From an uncultured Desulfobulbus sp. (GTDB lineage: Bacteria > Desulfobacterota > Desulfobulbia > Desulfobulbales > Desulfobulbaceae), in assembly GCF_963664075.1 (NCBI RefSeq), contig NZ_OY760916.1, forward strand, positions 558,001 to 622,000: DNA of 64,000 bases, written 5' to 3'. The stretch's first letter is position 1. Every line of letters begins with the position of its first letter. The translations under genes were made by a program, and so were the position numbers. This document shows, piece by piece, positions 7,062-16,297 of this stretch. The notes below the pieces were generated by a model that saw only the letters and a program-made list of their open reading frames with translations, searched no databases and was not told the DNA's origin.

Positions 7062-9926
7062 ATGCGGTATTTCCGGCAGCAGTACGCGTTCTTTCTCTTT
7101 GTCCTTTGGGGCACGCTTTCAACCTTCTTGTTCTTCTCCCCTCCGCTCCAAGCTGAGAATCCTCCTCCCTGTCTGAGCAGCGGCTGGCCCCATGATACCA
7201 GTGAACTCACACCCGATCCCAGTCTTGTTTTCGGGCAGTTGGACAATGGGCTTCGCTATGTGCTCAAAGCTAATCACACACCCAAAAATCGGGTGGCCAT
7301 GTACCTCAACGTACAGGCAGGTTCACTCCATGAGAGCGAGGAGCAACGAGGAGTGGCACATTTTCTTGAGCATATGCTGTTCAACGGGACCACCCATTAT
7401 CCTCCCGGTACTCTGGTCAAATATTTTCAAAGCTTGGGTATGGGCTTTGGCGGAGATACCAACGCCCATACCGGCTTTGATGAAACGGTGTACAATCTCC
7501 TCCTCCCCTCAAATGACAAGGAGGTGATGACCGATGGGTTGCAGGTCCTTGCTGATTATGCCCGTGGTGCGCTTCTTTTAGAGAGTGAGGTCAATAAGGA
7601 GCGTGGGGTGATTCTGTCTGAGAAACGCAGCCGGGATTCAGCGGCAAGCCGTGTTTCTAAAAAACAGCTGCAATTCGATTTTGCGGGCAGCCTGGTGTCC
7701 AAACGTTTTCCTATCGGGCTTGAGTCAGTCATTGAACATGCGGATGCAAAGCTCTTACGGAGCTATTACGATCGTTGGTACCGGCCGAAGAACATCATTG
7801 TTGTGGTCGTGGGGGATATGGATCCCGCAACAGTTGCGCCTTTGCTTGCCAAAGTCTTTGCTCCGCTTTCTGCTGTGGGGGCCGTGGGAAGCTGTCCGGA
7901 CTATGGTCAGGTGGCTGAGCAAGGAAGCAATGTTCTGGTTTTCCCTGAAGAGGAGCTTGGCGCGACCGAGCTGAGCCTGGGAACGGTGTTTAACGAAATC
8001 CCCTCTGCACAGAGCAAGCAATGGGAGGAAAAACAGCTGTACCGCTATCTGGGGGTACAGCTGTTTGCTAATCGCCTCAAAAAAATGGAAGAGGAGCCAA
8101 ACAGTGCCCTCTCAAAGCTCAGAATTCACGGGGGCAATTTTTTACATCTCTATGGGGCGGCTTCGCTCTCAGGTCAGGTGAATAATGGTCGTTGGCGAGA
8201 GGGGCTTGGGCTGTTGCACTCCGTACTTGCCCAGGTGCTTGGCGATGGATTTGGCCAAGATGAACTTGACCGGGGCAAGCGAGAAATAATAGCCATGCTG
8301 AAAAAAGCGGTGCAGACCAGCTCCACCCGGGATAGCCGTGCCCTGGCAGGTGAGATTATTCAAAAACTCAACAGCGGTGAAGTTGTGCTCTCGCCGGAGC
8401 AGGAAATGCAGTTCTACGGGGAAATTCTTAAGCAAACAACCTTAGACGATGTTAACGGGGCGGTACGGGCGCTGTGGGGCCACGATCGTCGTCTGATTGA
8501 AATCGTCGGGGTTCTGCCGCAGGAGTTGGAGCAGGAGAATGCTGAACAACTGGTGCTTAAGGCTTGGCAAGCTGCATCCAAGACGCCTGTCAGTCCCTGG
8601 GTGCATGAAATCAGTGGCAAATTCCCCTATCTGTTCCCTCCCAAGGAATTAGTTCCCTGTACTGAAGAGCAAATCCTACCTGCGATCGGTGTACAGAGCT
8701 GTACGATTGCTCAAGGGGTACGACTGCATCTCAAACCGACAAAATTCCAATCGAACCAGGTGATGCTCTCTGTTGACTTTGGCCATGGTAAGCTTGGGCA
8801 ACCCCACCCGGGAATGGCACTGCTTGCTCAAAATATTGTCAATGAGAGTGGCCTTGGCCTTCTGAGCCAGGAGCAGCTTGAGAGCAAGTTGGCCGGAGCA
8901 AACCTTGAGCTGGGGTTTAAGATAGGAGCGGAGAGTTTTTCTTTTGCGGGGAGTGGGTTGCGTGGTGAGTTTGAGCGAATGCTGCAATTGGTCTATCACC
9001 ACCTCAAGGATCCGGCCTTTCGTGAAGAGGCTTTTCAGCGCAGTAGAGACAGCCTGGAGCGGATGTACCGTCAATTAGGAACCATGGTGACTGGCGTGCA
9101 GCAGACCCTGGGTGATCGCTATCTTGCGGGCACCCGTCCTGAATACACCCTGGCCCCCTGGAGTGAGGTGGCAGAAATTCAGCTAGCGCAGATTGAAGAC
9201 TGGCTCAAACCCGTTTTTGCTGATGCTGCGCTGGAGATTAACGTGGTCGGTGATATCGATCCCCAGAAGGCCATGGAGTTGGTTAGCAGGTATTTTGGGA
9301 ATGAAAAGCGGGCGTCCCAGGCGTTTTCGCAAAAGCCGGAGCCGGATTTTCCATTTGGAACAACCAAACATATCCAGGTTGCCAGTAGCATTGAAAAAGC
9401 CATGCTCACGGTAGCCTGGAAAACCGATGATTTTTGGAATATCAGTCGTACCCGTCGTCTGAGCTTGCTGGCTGGTGTGCTTGATGATCGGCTGCGGATT
9501 AAAATTCGTGAAGAGCTCGGGGCCACCTATTCCCCACAGGTCAGCAGTGAGCCCAGCCGTGCCCATGACGGTTTTGGGCTGCTACGCTGTAATTTGATTG
9601 TTGCACCGCAGCAGGCAGAAACGCTGGAAAAGGTAATCAAAGAGGTGGCTGCAAATCTGGCACAGCAGGGGGTGCAGGAAGAGGAACTGCAACGGGCAAT
9701 CAAACCGACCTTAACATCAATCAAAGATATCAAAGAGGATAATCGCTACTGGATGCAATCGGTGCTGCAGTATTCTGATCGGCATCCCGAGCAGCTGAAA
9801 TGGCCTGCGTCTATTTTATCCGAGTATGCAGCGATAACAGCTGATGAGTTGACTGCGCTGGCTCGTCAATATTTGAAGCCGGAGTTGGCGGCCACGGTCA
9901 TTATCAGTCCCGCGGCTGCAAAATAG
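7062..9926 (+). CDS. M16 family zinc metalloprotease (pitrilysin/PqqL-like)
   Basis: 954-residue secreted protease. A signal peptide or membrane anchor spans about residues 8-31. The inverted zinc motif HFLEH (100-104) and the later Glu in NKERGVILSEKRS mark an active N-terminal M16 domain. Three further M16-type domains follow, the last two inactive as usual, giving the four-domain clam-shell that degrades peptides up to a few kDa. It resembles periplasmic PqqL-like enzymes. The ATG at 7062 is chosen because it opens the signal peptide; upstream in-frame starts would only add basic residues. It stands alone between the repeat and the universal stress gene. Confidence 0.92.
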   Translation: MRYFRQQYAFFLFVLWGTLSTFLFFSPPLQAENPPPCLSSGWPHDTSELTPDPSLVFGQLDNGLRYVLKANHTPKNRVAMYLNVQAGSLHESEEQRGVAHFLEHMLFNGTTHYPPGTLVKYFQSLGMGFGGDTNAHTGFDETVYNLLLPSNDKEVMTDGLQVLADYARGALLLESEVNKERGVILSEKRSRDSAASRVSKKQLQFDFAGSLVSKRFPIGLESVIEHADAKLLRSYYDRWYRPKNIIVVVVGDMDPATVAPLLAKVFAPLSAVGAVGSCPDYGQVAEQGSNVLVFPEEELGATELSLGTVFNEIPSAQSKQWEEKQLYRYLGVQLFANRLKKMEEEPNSALSKLRIHGGNFLHLYGAASLSGQVNNGRWREGLGLLHSVLAQVLGDGFGQDELDRGKREIIAMLKKAVQTSSTRDSRALAGEIIQKLNSGEVVLSPEQEMQFYGEILKQTTLDDVNGAVRALWGHDRRLIEIVGVLPQELEQENAEQLVLKAWQAASKTPVSPWVHEISGKFPYLFPPKELVPCTEEQILPAIGVQSCTIAQGVRLHLKPTKFQSNQVMLSVDFGHGKLGQPHPGMALLAQNIVNESGLGLLSQEQLESKLAGANLELGFKIGAESFSFAGSGLRGEFERMLQLVYHHLKDPAFREEAFQRSRDSLERMYRQLGTMVTGVQQTLGDRYLAGTRPEYTLAPWSEVAEIQLAQIEDWLKPVFADAALEINVVGDIDPQKAMELVSRYFGNEKRASQAFSQKPEPDFPFGTTKHIQVASSIEKAMLTVAWKTDDFWNISRTRRLSLLAGVLDDRLRIKIREELGATYSPQVSSEPSRAHDGFGLLRCNLIVAPQQAETLEKVIKEVAANLAQQGVQEEELQRAIKPTLTSIKDIKEDNRYWMQSVLQYSDRHPEQLKWPASILSEYAAITADELTALARQYLKPELAATVIISPAAAK

Positions 9927-10031
9927 GTCTGAAGAACAAAAAAAAATCCATGCACCTGCCGTGACATTCCAGTTGTTGTTCACCCTGTTCAATGTTGAGC
10001 AACAATTGGGCGTACGGAGAAATGATTTGAT

Positions 10032-10955
10032 TCAGCCTGCAAGCCAGACGGCCACGTCCTGCGCCTGTTTGACGGTTTTGTCGGAGACTCCTTTGAGTTG
10101 CCCCCGGCTCAGGTCGCGGCGTCTTCGGCCTATGACGATGGTGCCGCAGTTGTGTTGTTTTGCTTGTTTGAGTAAATCACTGCTGACATCCAGGTGCATC
10201 TGGGCAGGCAGCTGTTTGATGCGACTTCTGGAAAAACCGTTTTCTGTGAGCAGCTGCGCATGGGCGTAGAAGAGGAAATTATCCAAATCCAGGTAACGTT
10301 CGCACCAGGATTTTCCCCACTGGGCATGAAAGTCTTCTGCCTTGGCAGGTGCCTGCTTACCAAAAACCGAGTTGGAGTGATAGAGGCAGATTTCCGCACT
10401 GGGATGATTTTTGAGGATGAAAGCGAGATGGTCTGCCGCCATCAGTGAGGCGGGATGGCTTTGTACCGCAAGAAGAAAGCGGTTGGCCCGAATGGTTCCA
10501 TCAACGATCCACAGCGGGGAGCGGTGACATTTTGCGATCAGGTCAGTGGAGGTGCTGCCAAAAAAAACATTGCCCACCGCGCCCAACCCCCTGCGACCCA
10601 CCAGGACCGCATCGTAGTTGCCCCGTTCCGCATCTTCTCTAATGGCATTGCAGACCCCGGAGCTTTGTTTGGTGCGCGTCTGAATCTGCTCCTGGCTGAA
10701 TCCATGGCGAATAAGGCGATCTTCAGCATCTTTGAGCCGCTTTTGTGCCACGAGCGTCTGTTTGTCAGTGCCGCTGCCCATGGCCCGAAGCGGGTCCACG
10801 TCGTTCATCCAGGCTTTATCGGCACTTCCGGAGGAGACCACGTGGAGCAGGTGTATGTTGAGGTTGCGATCGTGACCAAAAATTTTTGCCAGGTAATCAA
10901 GACTGTTGGAGCTGTAGACCGAACCGTCGATGGCGACAAGTATGGTTTTGTTCAT
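10032..10955 (-). CDS. Tandem universal stress protein (UspA family)
   Basis: 307 residues, two Usp domains in one chain. The first begins KTILVAIDGS and keeps the nucleotide loop (GRRGLGAVGNVFFGS, matching G-2x-G-9x-G-S), so it probably binds ATP. The second starts at RFLLAVQSHP and has a degraded loop (GRRRRDLSRG...), so it likely does not. Such tandem proteins sense energy or redox stress, often as dimers. AGGAGG lies 6 bases before the ATG. The gene is single, running toward the M16 protease. Confidence 0.9.
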   Translation of the reverse strand: MNKTILVAIDGSVYSSNSLDYLAKIFGHDRNLNIHLLHVVSSGSADKAWMNDVDPLRAMGSGTDKQTLVAQKRLKDAEDRLIRHGFSQEQIQTRTKQSSGVCNAIREDAERGNYDAVLVGRRGLGAVGNVFFGSTSTDLIAKCHRSPLWIVDGTIRANRFLLAVQSHPASLMAADHLAFILKNHPSAEICLYHSNSVFGKQAPAKAEDFHAQWGKSWCERYLDLDNFLFYAHAQLLTENGFSRSRIKQLPAQMHLDVSSDLLKQAKQHNCGTIVIGRRRRDLSRGQLKGVSDKTVKQAQDVAVWLAG

Positions 10956-11032
10956 CCGGGCCTCCTGGGGATAGGCTGATTCCGTGGATACGCTCTTGTG
11001 GCTAGGGTTGGCGGGTATGTATCAGCACGATT

Positions 11033-12001
11033 TTACATGCAAAGAGTATAATACAAAAAGGCGACCAAGGCTATGCTCAAGGCGCGAAAACTTTGGCTGA
11101 ATAAAATAAGCTGAGCCGCCAGGCCTGGTTTGAAAATACCGGCGTAATAGGGGTATTGATGGCGGATGGCCCGTATGGGAGAAGAGAGCACGTTGCCGAT
11201 TAAAAGAACCAGAACAATCTCTTTGGCCTCCATGGCACCACTAGCAAGCAGGGAGCCAGCTGCGGCCAGACCGGCAGTAAACTCCGCGGCCATCTGAAAG
11301 GTGAGGATGGAGAGCGCCTGGGGGGTCAGCCAGCTCATCCAGGAGAGATGCTGTCCAATGAATTGTTCCGCCACCCGAAAAAAACCTGCTTCGTTGAGAA
11401 AGTAAAAGAAAATGTAAATGGGCACCGTATAGGTTACGATTTTGCGGATACGGCGCTTGAAGCGTTTCATGGTGTTTTTCAGGGCAGTGCGAAAGGGATT
11501 TTTCGGATCTGCAGGCAGTTCACCAGCCTGCGGCTCTCCATTCGGGCGTGGCAGGAGTAAGCGTCCGATAACGGCTATGCAGAGTGTGCGGAACAAAGCT
11601 GCTGAAATCGTGAGGCCAATATAGACCACGGCCGCGCCCTTGATTATGGGTGCGGCAATAAAAAAGGTTGTTGGCAGGTGGAGAAAATTTGCTGGCAGGC
11701 TGTTAAAGAGATTTGCCAGAATCAGTTCCTTGCGGCTGATTTTTTGTTGTTCATAGCCTTCAGCCAGGAGTGTATTGGCCGCCATACCCGAAAAAAAACA
11801 GAGAGAAAAGGAGGCACCGGTGATCGGTGCCAGGTGCCCAAATCGAGTGAGGGGACGTGCGACTACGGCCAGTTTTCGCGTGTAGTTCAACGATTCAATA
11901 AACAGGGCAACTAAAAGACCTATGGCCAGGTAGAGAAGAAGTCGTGTCAGTGGCCAGCCAAGGTGCAGCCAGAGGTCCAAAAGAGCATCCTGAGTGATCA
12001 T
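11033..12001 (-). CDS. Gate-domain (nucleoside-recognition-like) membrane protein
   Basis: 322-residue polytopic membrane protein with about eight hydrophobic segments. Two repeated halves each carry motifs of the Gate (nucleoside recognition) domain, for example SFSLCFFSGMAANTLLAEGY, and LTFQMAAEFTAGLAAAGSLL further on. Members act as or with transporters (nucleosides, metals), but the substrate cannot be inferred here. A basic cytoplasmic loop (KNTMKRFKRRIRK) separates the halves. GAGGAC precedes the ATG. Flanked by the Usp gene and sppA on the same strand. Confidence 0.75.
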   Translation of the reverse strand: MITQDALLDLWLHLGWPLTRLLLYLAIGLLVALFIESLNYTRKLAVVARPLTRFGHLAPITGASFSLCFFSGMAANTLLAEGYEQQKISRKELILANLFNSLPANFLHLPTTFFIAAPIIKGAAVVYIGLTISAALFRTLCIAVIGRLLLPRPNGEPQAGELPADPKNPFRTALKNTMKRFKRRIRKIVTYTVPIYIFFYFLNEAGFFRVAEQFIGQHLSWMSWLTPQALSILTFQMAAEFTAGLAAAGSLLASGAMEAKEIVLVLLIGNVLSSPIRAIRHQYPYYAGIFKPGLAAQLILFSQSFRALSIALVAFLYYTLCM

Positions 12002-12129
12002 ACAGTCCTCGGAGAAGTGGGGGAAAGAAATACGCCTCCTTGCCTGAGCTGGGAGGAGGTGAGTGCAAGTAGTGGTTCCAGAACGGCACTATAAACCAGG
12101 AAGCGCAGAGAGCAAGTGCGGGCTGTGTA

Positions 12130-12154
12130 ACAATGTGTGATACCCACACATTGT
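12130..12154. repeat. Perfect inverted repeat ACAATGTGTG/CACACATTGT
   Basis: 10-bp arms around a 5-nt centre, in the 173-bp gap between sppA and the Gate-domain gene. It has no T tract on either strand, so it is more like an operator or a Rho-assisted mRNA end than an intrinsic terminator. Confidence 0.65.
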
Positions 12155-12174
12155 CCTGGCGCCTTTTTTCGTGA

Positions 12175-14040
12175 TTACTGAAGATTGATCTCGGAGTCCT
12201 GCAGCAGGCTATGGGCGTAAAGGCCGTTGGGATCCGGCCGGAGGAAACAAAACTCCAGTGGGCCGTGGACGATCTGTTGCAGACCTGGAAGCCAAGAAGA
12301 AGATGGGGCCAGCTGGTGCAGTAAGGCTTCGACCGGTTGCTTTACCTGTTTAAACCGCGCAAAAATTGAGCTCGACTCAGGCTCAATCAGATAGCCCTGT
12401 TCCGGGGAAACATTGGCTAGTTTGGCCGCTTCGGCGATGGCGGTCTCCAGGTCTCCCAAGGTGTCGACAAGCCCCAGTTGTTTTGCGGTGGTACCATCCC
12501 AAACACGCCCTTGAGCCAGTGCTTCCACCTTCTCCGGCGATAGGTTACGTCCCTTGGCGACAAGCTGGACAAACTGTTGATAGCCCTGATTGACCTCCAT
12601 TTGCAGCGCTTGTTTTTCAGGGGGACTCATATCGGTGGTGAGGTTGCCAAATTGTGCAATTGCCGTGGTTCCGATGCCATCGCTATGGATGCCAATTTTT
12701 TGTAAACTTTTTCCCAGGGTGGGAATGGCTCCAAAAATACCTATGGAACCTGTGAGTGTCGTGGGGGCTGCAACAATACTGTCGGCATTGGCCGCCAGCC
12801 AGTAGCCTCCGGAAGCCGTCATCGCTCCCATGGAGATGACCACCACCTTGCCCTCTTTTTGAGCTTGTACCAGTTCCTGACGGATTTGCTCCGAGGCAAA
12901 AGCGCTCCCGCCTCCGGTGTTAATCCGCAGAACGATGGCCTTAATCCGTACATTCCTTCGAGCCAGGCGGATTTTTTTGATCAGGTCCTCGGCTCCAATC
13001 TGCCCCACAGGGGCTTCCCCCGGGAATATATTGCCGCTTACGTTTATAATACCAATCAGCTCCGTTCCCTGCCTGGGGGTAGTGTAAGAGGGGGTAATAG
13101 TCCGCAGGTATTGACGAAAATCAACCTGTTTAAAACTCTCCCCATTCTGGGCTGGCCCAACCTGTGCCAGGAGCATGGCTTCAAGTTCCTGGTGTGTTTT
13201 CAGCCCATCAACGAGCCCTGTACGTAAGGCCAGCTCAGCTCTGCTTCCCCCTGCCTGAGTGAGCTGGGCAACCATGTAGTTGACAGTGTCATTGATCACT
13301 TCAGGGGCAAGTCCTCGGTGTTGACTGATATCAGCCAGGTACAGATTCCAGAGTTTATTGAGCCAGAGTATGTTGGCAGATCGATCCTCTTCTGACATGC
13401 TGTTCCGCAGTAAGGGCTCCACGGCTGACTTAAATGTCCCCACTCGAAAGACATGCATATCAATGGCAAGCTTATCAAGGAGCTCTTTGTAGTACAGTCG
13501 GTGCACGGAAAATCCACGCAGGTTGACCGATCCCATGGGGTTAAGGTAGATTTTGTCGGCCCATGAAGCCAGGTAGTACTGTGCCTGGTTGAAACGATCC
13601 CCCAATGCTATCACTCGTTTGCCGGATTGTTTGAATCGTTCAAGTGCCTTGCCCATGGATTGAATCTGATTGAGATCAGCCGCTCCCAGGCGATTGAGGT
13701 TGAGCACCACAAGTCTGATGCGTGGGTCATGACCAGCTGCATCTAGGGCATCAAGAAAATCTTGCAGATAAGTCTCTTCGTGCAGTGGGGTTCCGGTCAA
13801 CTCGTTGATCACCCGGGTAGCTGGATCAATGGGAGAGCGCTGTTCAACAATGTCCCCGTCTAGGCTAACGATGAGGGCACTTCCCTGGGGAATCTTTATT
13901 TCGGGCTCATAAAAGGAGACGATCAGGGCCAGTACAATGCAGAGAACAAAAATGAGGTTGGTGAGCAGCGATAATCCCGAACTGAGAATTTTCCAGAACC
14001 AATAGAAAGGGCGAGTGCAGATCCAGACAAATTTTTTCAT
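12175..14040 (-). CDS. sppA: Signal peptide peptidase SppA, 67-kDa type
   Basis: 621 residues, the length of the E. coli protease IV rather than the short Gram-positive form. One N-terminal membrane anchor (about 18-45) is followed by two S49 domains. The Lys of the Ser-Lys dyad is in VGTFKSAVEP in the first domain and the nucleophile Ser in MTASGGYW in the second, so it should be active. It degrades cleaved signal peptides in the inner membrane, facing the periplasm. It is transcribed towards the Gate-domain gene and shows no operon partner of related function. Confidence 0.95.
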   Translation of the reverse strand: MKKFVWICTRPFYWFWKILSSGLSLLTNLIFVLCIVLALIVSFYEPEIKIPQGSALIVSLDGDIVEQRSPIDPATRVINELTGTPLHEETYLQDFLDALDAAGHDPRIRLVVLNLNRLGAADLNQIQSMGKALERFKQSGKRVIALGDRFNQAQYYLASWADKIYLNPMGSVNLRGFSVHRLYYKELLDKLAIDMHVFRVGTFKSAVEPLLRNSMSEEDRSANILWLNKLWNLYLADISQHRGLAPEVINDTVNYMVAQLTQAGGSRAELALRTGLVDGLKTHQELEAMLLAQVGPAQNGESFKQVDFRQYLRTITPSYTTPRQGTELIGIINVSGNIFPGEAPVGQIGAEDLIKKIRLARRNVRIKAIVLRINTGGGSAFASEQIRQELVQAQKEGKVVVISMGAMTASGGYWLAANADSIVAAPTTLTGSIGIFGAIPTLGKSLQKIGIHSDGIGTTAIAQFGNLTTDMSPPEKQALQMEVNQGYQQFVQLVAKGRNLSPEKVEALAQGRVWDGTTAKQLGLVDTLGDLETAIAEAAKLANVSPEQGYLIEPESSSIFARFKQVKQPVEALLHQLAPSSSWLPGLQQIVHGPLEFCFLRPDPNGLYAHSLLQDSEINLQ

Positions 14041-14208
14041 GCAACAACCTTAAGTCAGAAGAAGGAGAGCAGTGACGCGTACACGAACAAAAGAGTTTTT
14101 CAAGCATACCACGTTCTGAAATCAAGTGAAACAAAGAGGCCCGCAGACGGAGAAGCAGGTGGAGAGATCTGTAGGGGAAGAACAGCTGAGCGAAGAGGGA
14201 AGGTGCGT

Positions 14209-16140
14209 TTACCTGGGCTCGGAGAAGGTGTCGGAATGCATCTCTGTCTTGAGTGCCTGGGCAAGTTCGTGGAGCGAGTAAGGTTTTTTGACAAATTGAC
14301 GGATTCCCATGTCCATGGCTCGTTGGATGTCTGTGGCATCGGAGTAGCCACTGGTGATAACTGCCTTTTGTTGCGGACGGTAATGGAGAATTTTTTCAAA
14401 GGTTTCGCAACCATTCATGCCGGGGTCCATCAGCATGTCTAGAATCACCAGGTCAACGGGGGTGTTTTTGGTGAACTCCACCGCCTCTTCACCAGAGGCA
14501 ACGGTGATGGGCTTGTAGCCCAGGCGGCGTAGCAGCCTGCTGGCGATTTCGCGTTGGCTTTTTTGGTCATCGACCACAAGGATGCACTCACCGTTGCCCT
14601 GGGAATGTTGTGTCGTGGGGCTTTGTTTGATGGGAAGATAGCTTCCGGCTTTTGAGGCAGGAAAATAAAGCGCGAACGTGGAGCCTTTGCTGGAGCTGAC
14701 CACATCAATGTAGCCACCGTGATCATGGACTGTATTCCAAACCACGGCCAGTCCAAGCCCCGTACCACTGCGGCCCATAATTTTCTTGCTGTAAAAGGGG
14801 CTGAAGATTTGTTCAATATCAGTCAGTGAGATCCCAGGCCCATCATCTTCAACCGTAATCATGATATAGTCGCCCGGTTCAATGGTTTCATATCCCTGGT
14901 ACTCAGCGTTCAGGTGTATATTTTTCGTAGCAACGGTAATCAGCCCATTTTTCTGGATAGCCTCGGCTGCGTTGTTGACCAGGTTCATGATGGATTTGGA
15001 GAGATGAATGGCAGAACAGCTAATCAGCTTGAGTTTTCCTTCAAGGTAGGGGGTGACTTTGATGCCAGGATAGCGTTGTCCCATTTCTCGGAATTCCACC
15101 GAGTTGAGATATTCAGTGATGAGGGCGTTGACGTTTTGTAACTCTTTTTTTGAGGTTGCACCACGGGCAACGGTGAGGAGGTCATTGACCACAGCGGCAG
15201 CACGTTTACCCGCCTCACGGATCATCATCAGTTCTTCCCGATGTTTGAAATCAGAGCCGAGATCCATCAAGAGCAGTTCCGGGTAGGTCACAATCCCTGC
15301 CATGATATTGTTGAGGTCATGGGCCACAGAGCTTGCCATGAGTCCCAAAGATTCCATGCGTTTTGCATCTGCAAGCTTTTCCATTAACGCCATCTTTTGT
15401 TGTAAAGCCAGCTCGTTTTGGGTGACATCACGAATGGAGGCGACTTGTACCTGACGTCCTTGAAAATCGATGTGCTTGACGCGAAATTCGACAGGAAAGG
15501 TGGAGCCGTTTTTACGGATGCCCCGGGCTTCAAAGGGCCCGATGGTCTCGGGATCGGCGTGATGTTCCATGGCACGAATGGAGGAGCGATCCAGAAGGAT
15601 GTCAAAGATCTGCTGGCCAACCAGCTCTTCCTCTGTATAGCCAAACATGGTGCAGAGTTGGGTGTTTGTCTGTAGCAGTTCCCCGCGTTCGTAAATAATA
15701 ATCCCTTCCCAGGTCGCCTGGGCCAGTTGACGAAATCGTTTTTCAGAGTTGTGAAGATCTCGAGCGAGTTGTTTATGACTGATAGCCTGAGCCAGTGTAC
15801 GGAGCAGACGTTGAGGCGAGCAGGGTTTGCGCAGGTAATCGTAGACCCCTAGTCTGAGCGCTTCGACAGCATTGTCGACAGTTGCATTCCCTGTCATGAT
15901 GATGACAGCAGTGTCCGGATGATGTTGACCTAAATCTGCAGCTATTTGCGTACCACTGATATCGGGCAAATTGATATCGACAAGCGCTGCAGAAAAGTTC
16001 TGCTCTTGAAGCAACGCTTCGGCCTCTTTACCGGTGTTGGCCAGAGCGACTTGATATCCTTCTGCTTCCAGCAGAAATTCAAGGCTGCTGCAGAATCGGA
16101 CTTCATCGTCAACGATGAGAACTGAATGCAGGTTTTGCAT
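14209..16140 (-). CDS. Hybrid sensor kinase: receiver-PAS-kinase-receiver
   Basis: 643-residue soluble protein. An N-terminal receiver (Asp in ALVDINLPD, Lys in YLRKP) is followed by a PAS domain, a dimerisation box with SSVAHDLNNIMAG supplying the His, an HATPase domain (NLVNNAAEAI, DDGPGI, GTGLGL) and a C-terminal receiver (VILDMLMDPG, Lys in FVKKPY). The kinase core resembles NtrB-like enzymes. There is no DNA-binding output, so the C-terminal receiver probably passes phosphate on or feeds back on the kinase. The N-terminal receiver implies that another kinase acts upstream. It follows the HDOD kinase gene on the same strand after about 160 bp. Confidence 0.9.
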   Translation of the reverse strand: MQNLHSVLIVDDEVRFCSSLEFLLEAEGYQVALANTGKEAEALLQEQNFSAALVDINLPDISGTQIAADLGQHHPDTAVIIMTGNATVDNAVEALRLGVYDYLRKPCSPQRLLRTLAQAISHKQLARDLHNSEKRFRQLAQATWEGIIIYERGELLQTNTQLCTMFGYTEEELVGQQIFDILLDRSSIRAMEHHADPETIGPFEARGIRKNGSTFPVEFRVKHIDFQGRQVQVASIRDVTQNELALQQKMALMEKLADAKRMESLGLMASSVAHDLNNIMAGIVTYPELLLMDLGSDFKHREELMMIREAGKRAAAVVNDLLTVARGATSKKELQNVNALITEYLNSVEFREMGQRYPGIKVTPYLEGKLKLISCSAIHLSKSIMNLVNNAAEAIQKNGLITVATKNIHLNAEYQGYETIEPGDYIMITVEDDGPGISLTDIEQIFSPFYSKKIMGRSGTGLGLAVVWNTVHDHGGYIDVVSSSKGSTFALYFPASKAGSYLPIKQSPTTQHSQGNGECILVVDDQKSQREIASRLLRRLGYKPITVASGEEAVEFTKNTPVDLVILDMLMDPGMNGCETFEKILHYRPQQKAVITSGYSDATDIQRAMDMGIRQFVKKPYSLHELAQALKTEMHSDTFSEPR

Positions 16141-16297
16141 GTAGACGTATAAATGGAAGGCCTAAAATTGAAGAAGGAAGCTAATTATCAGTCTTAATAA
16201 CTACTCTTTGCTGTAAAAGACTCGCAGAAAACATTCAAGCGTGTATGACATGAAATGTCCAATTAAAAAGTTGAATAAATCAGTGGTGCCAAGGGAT

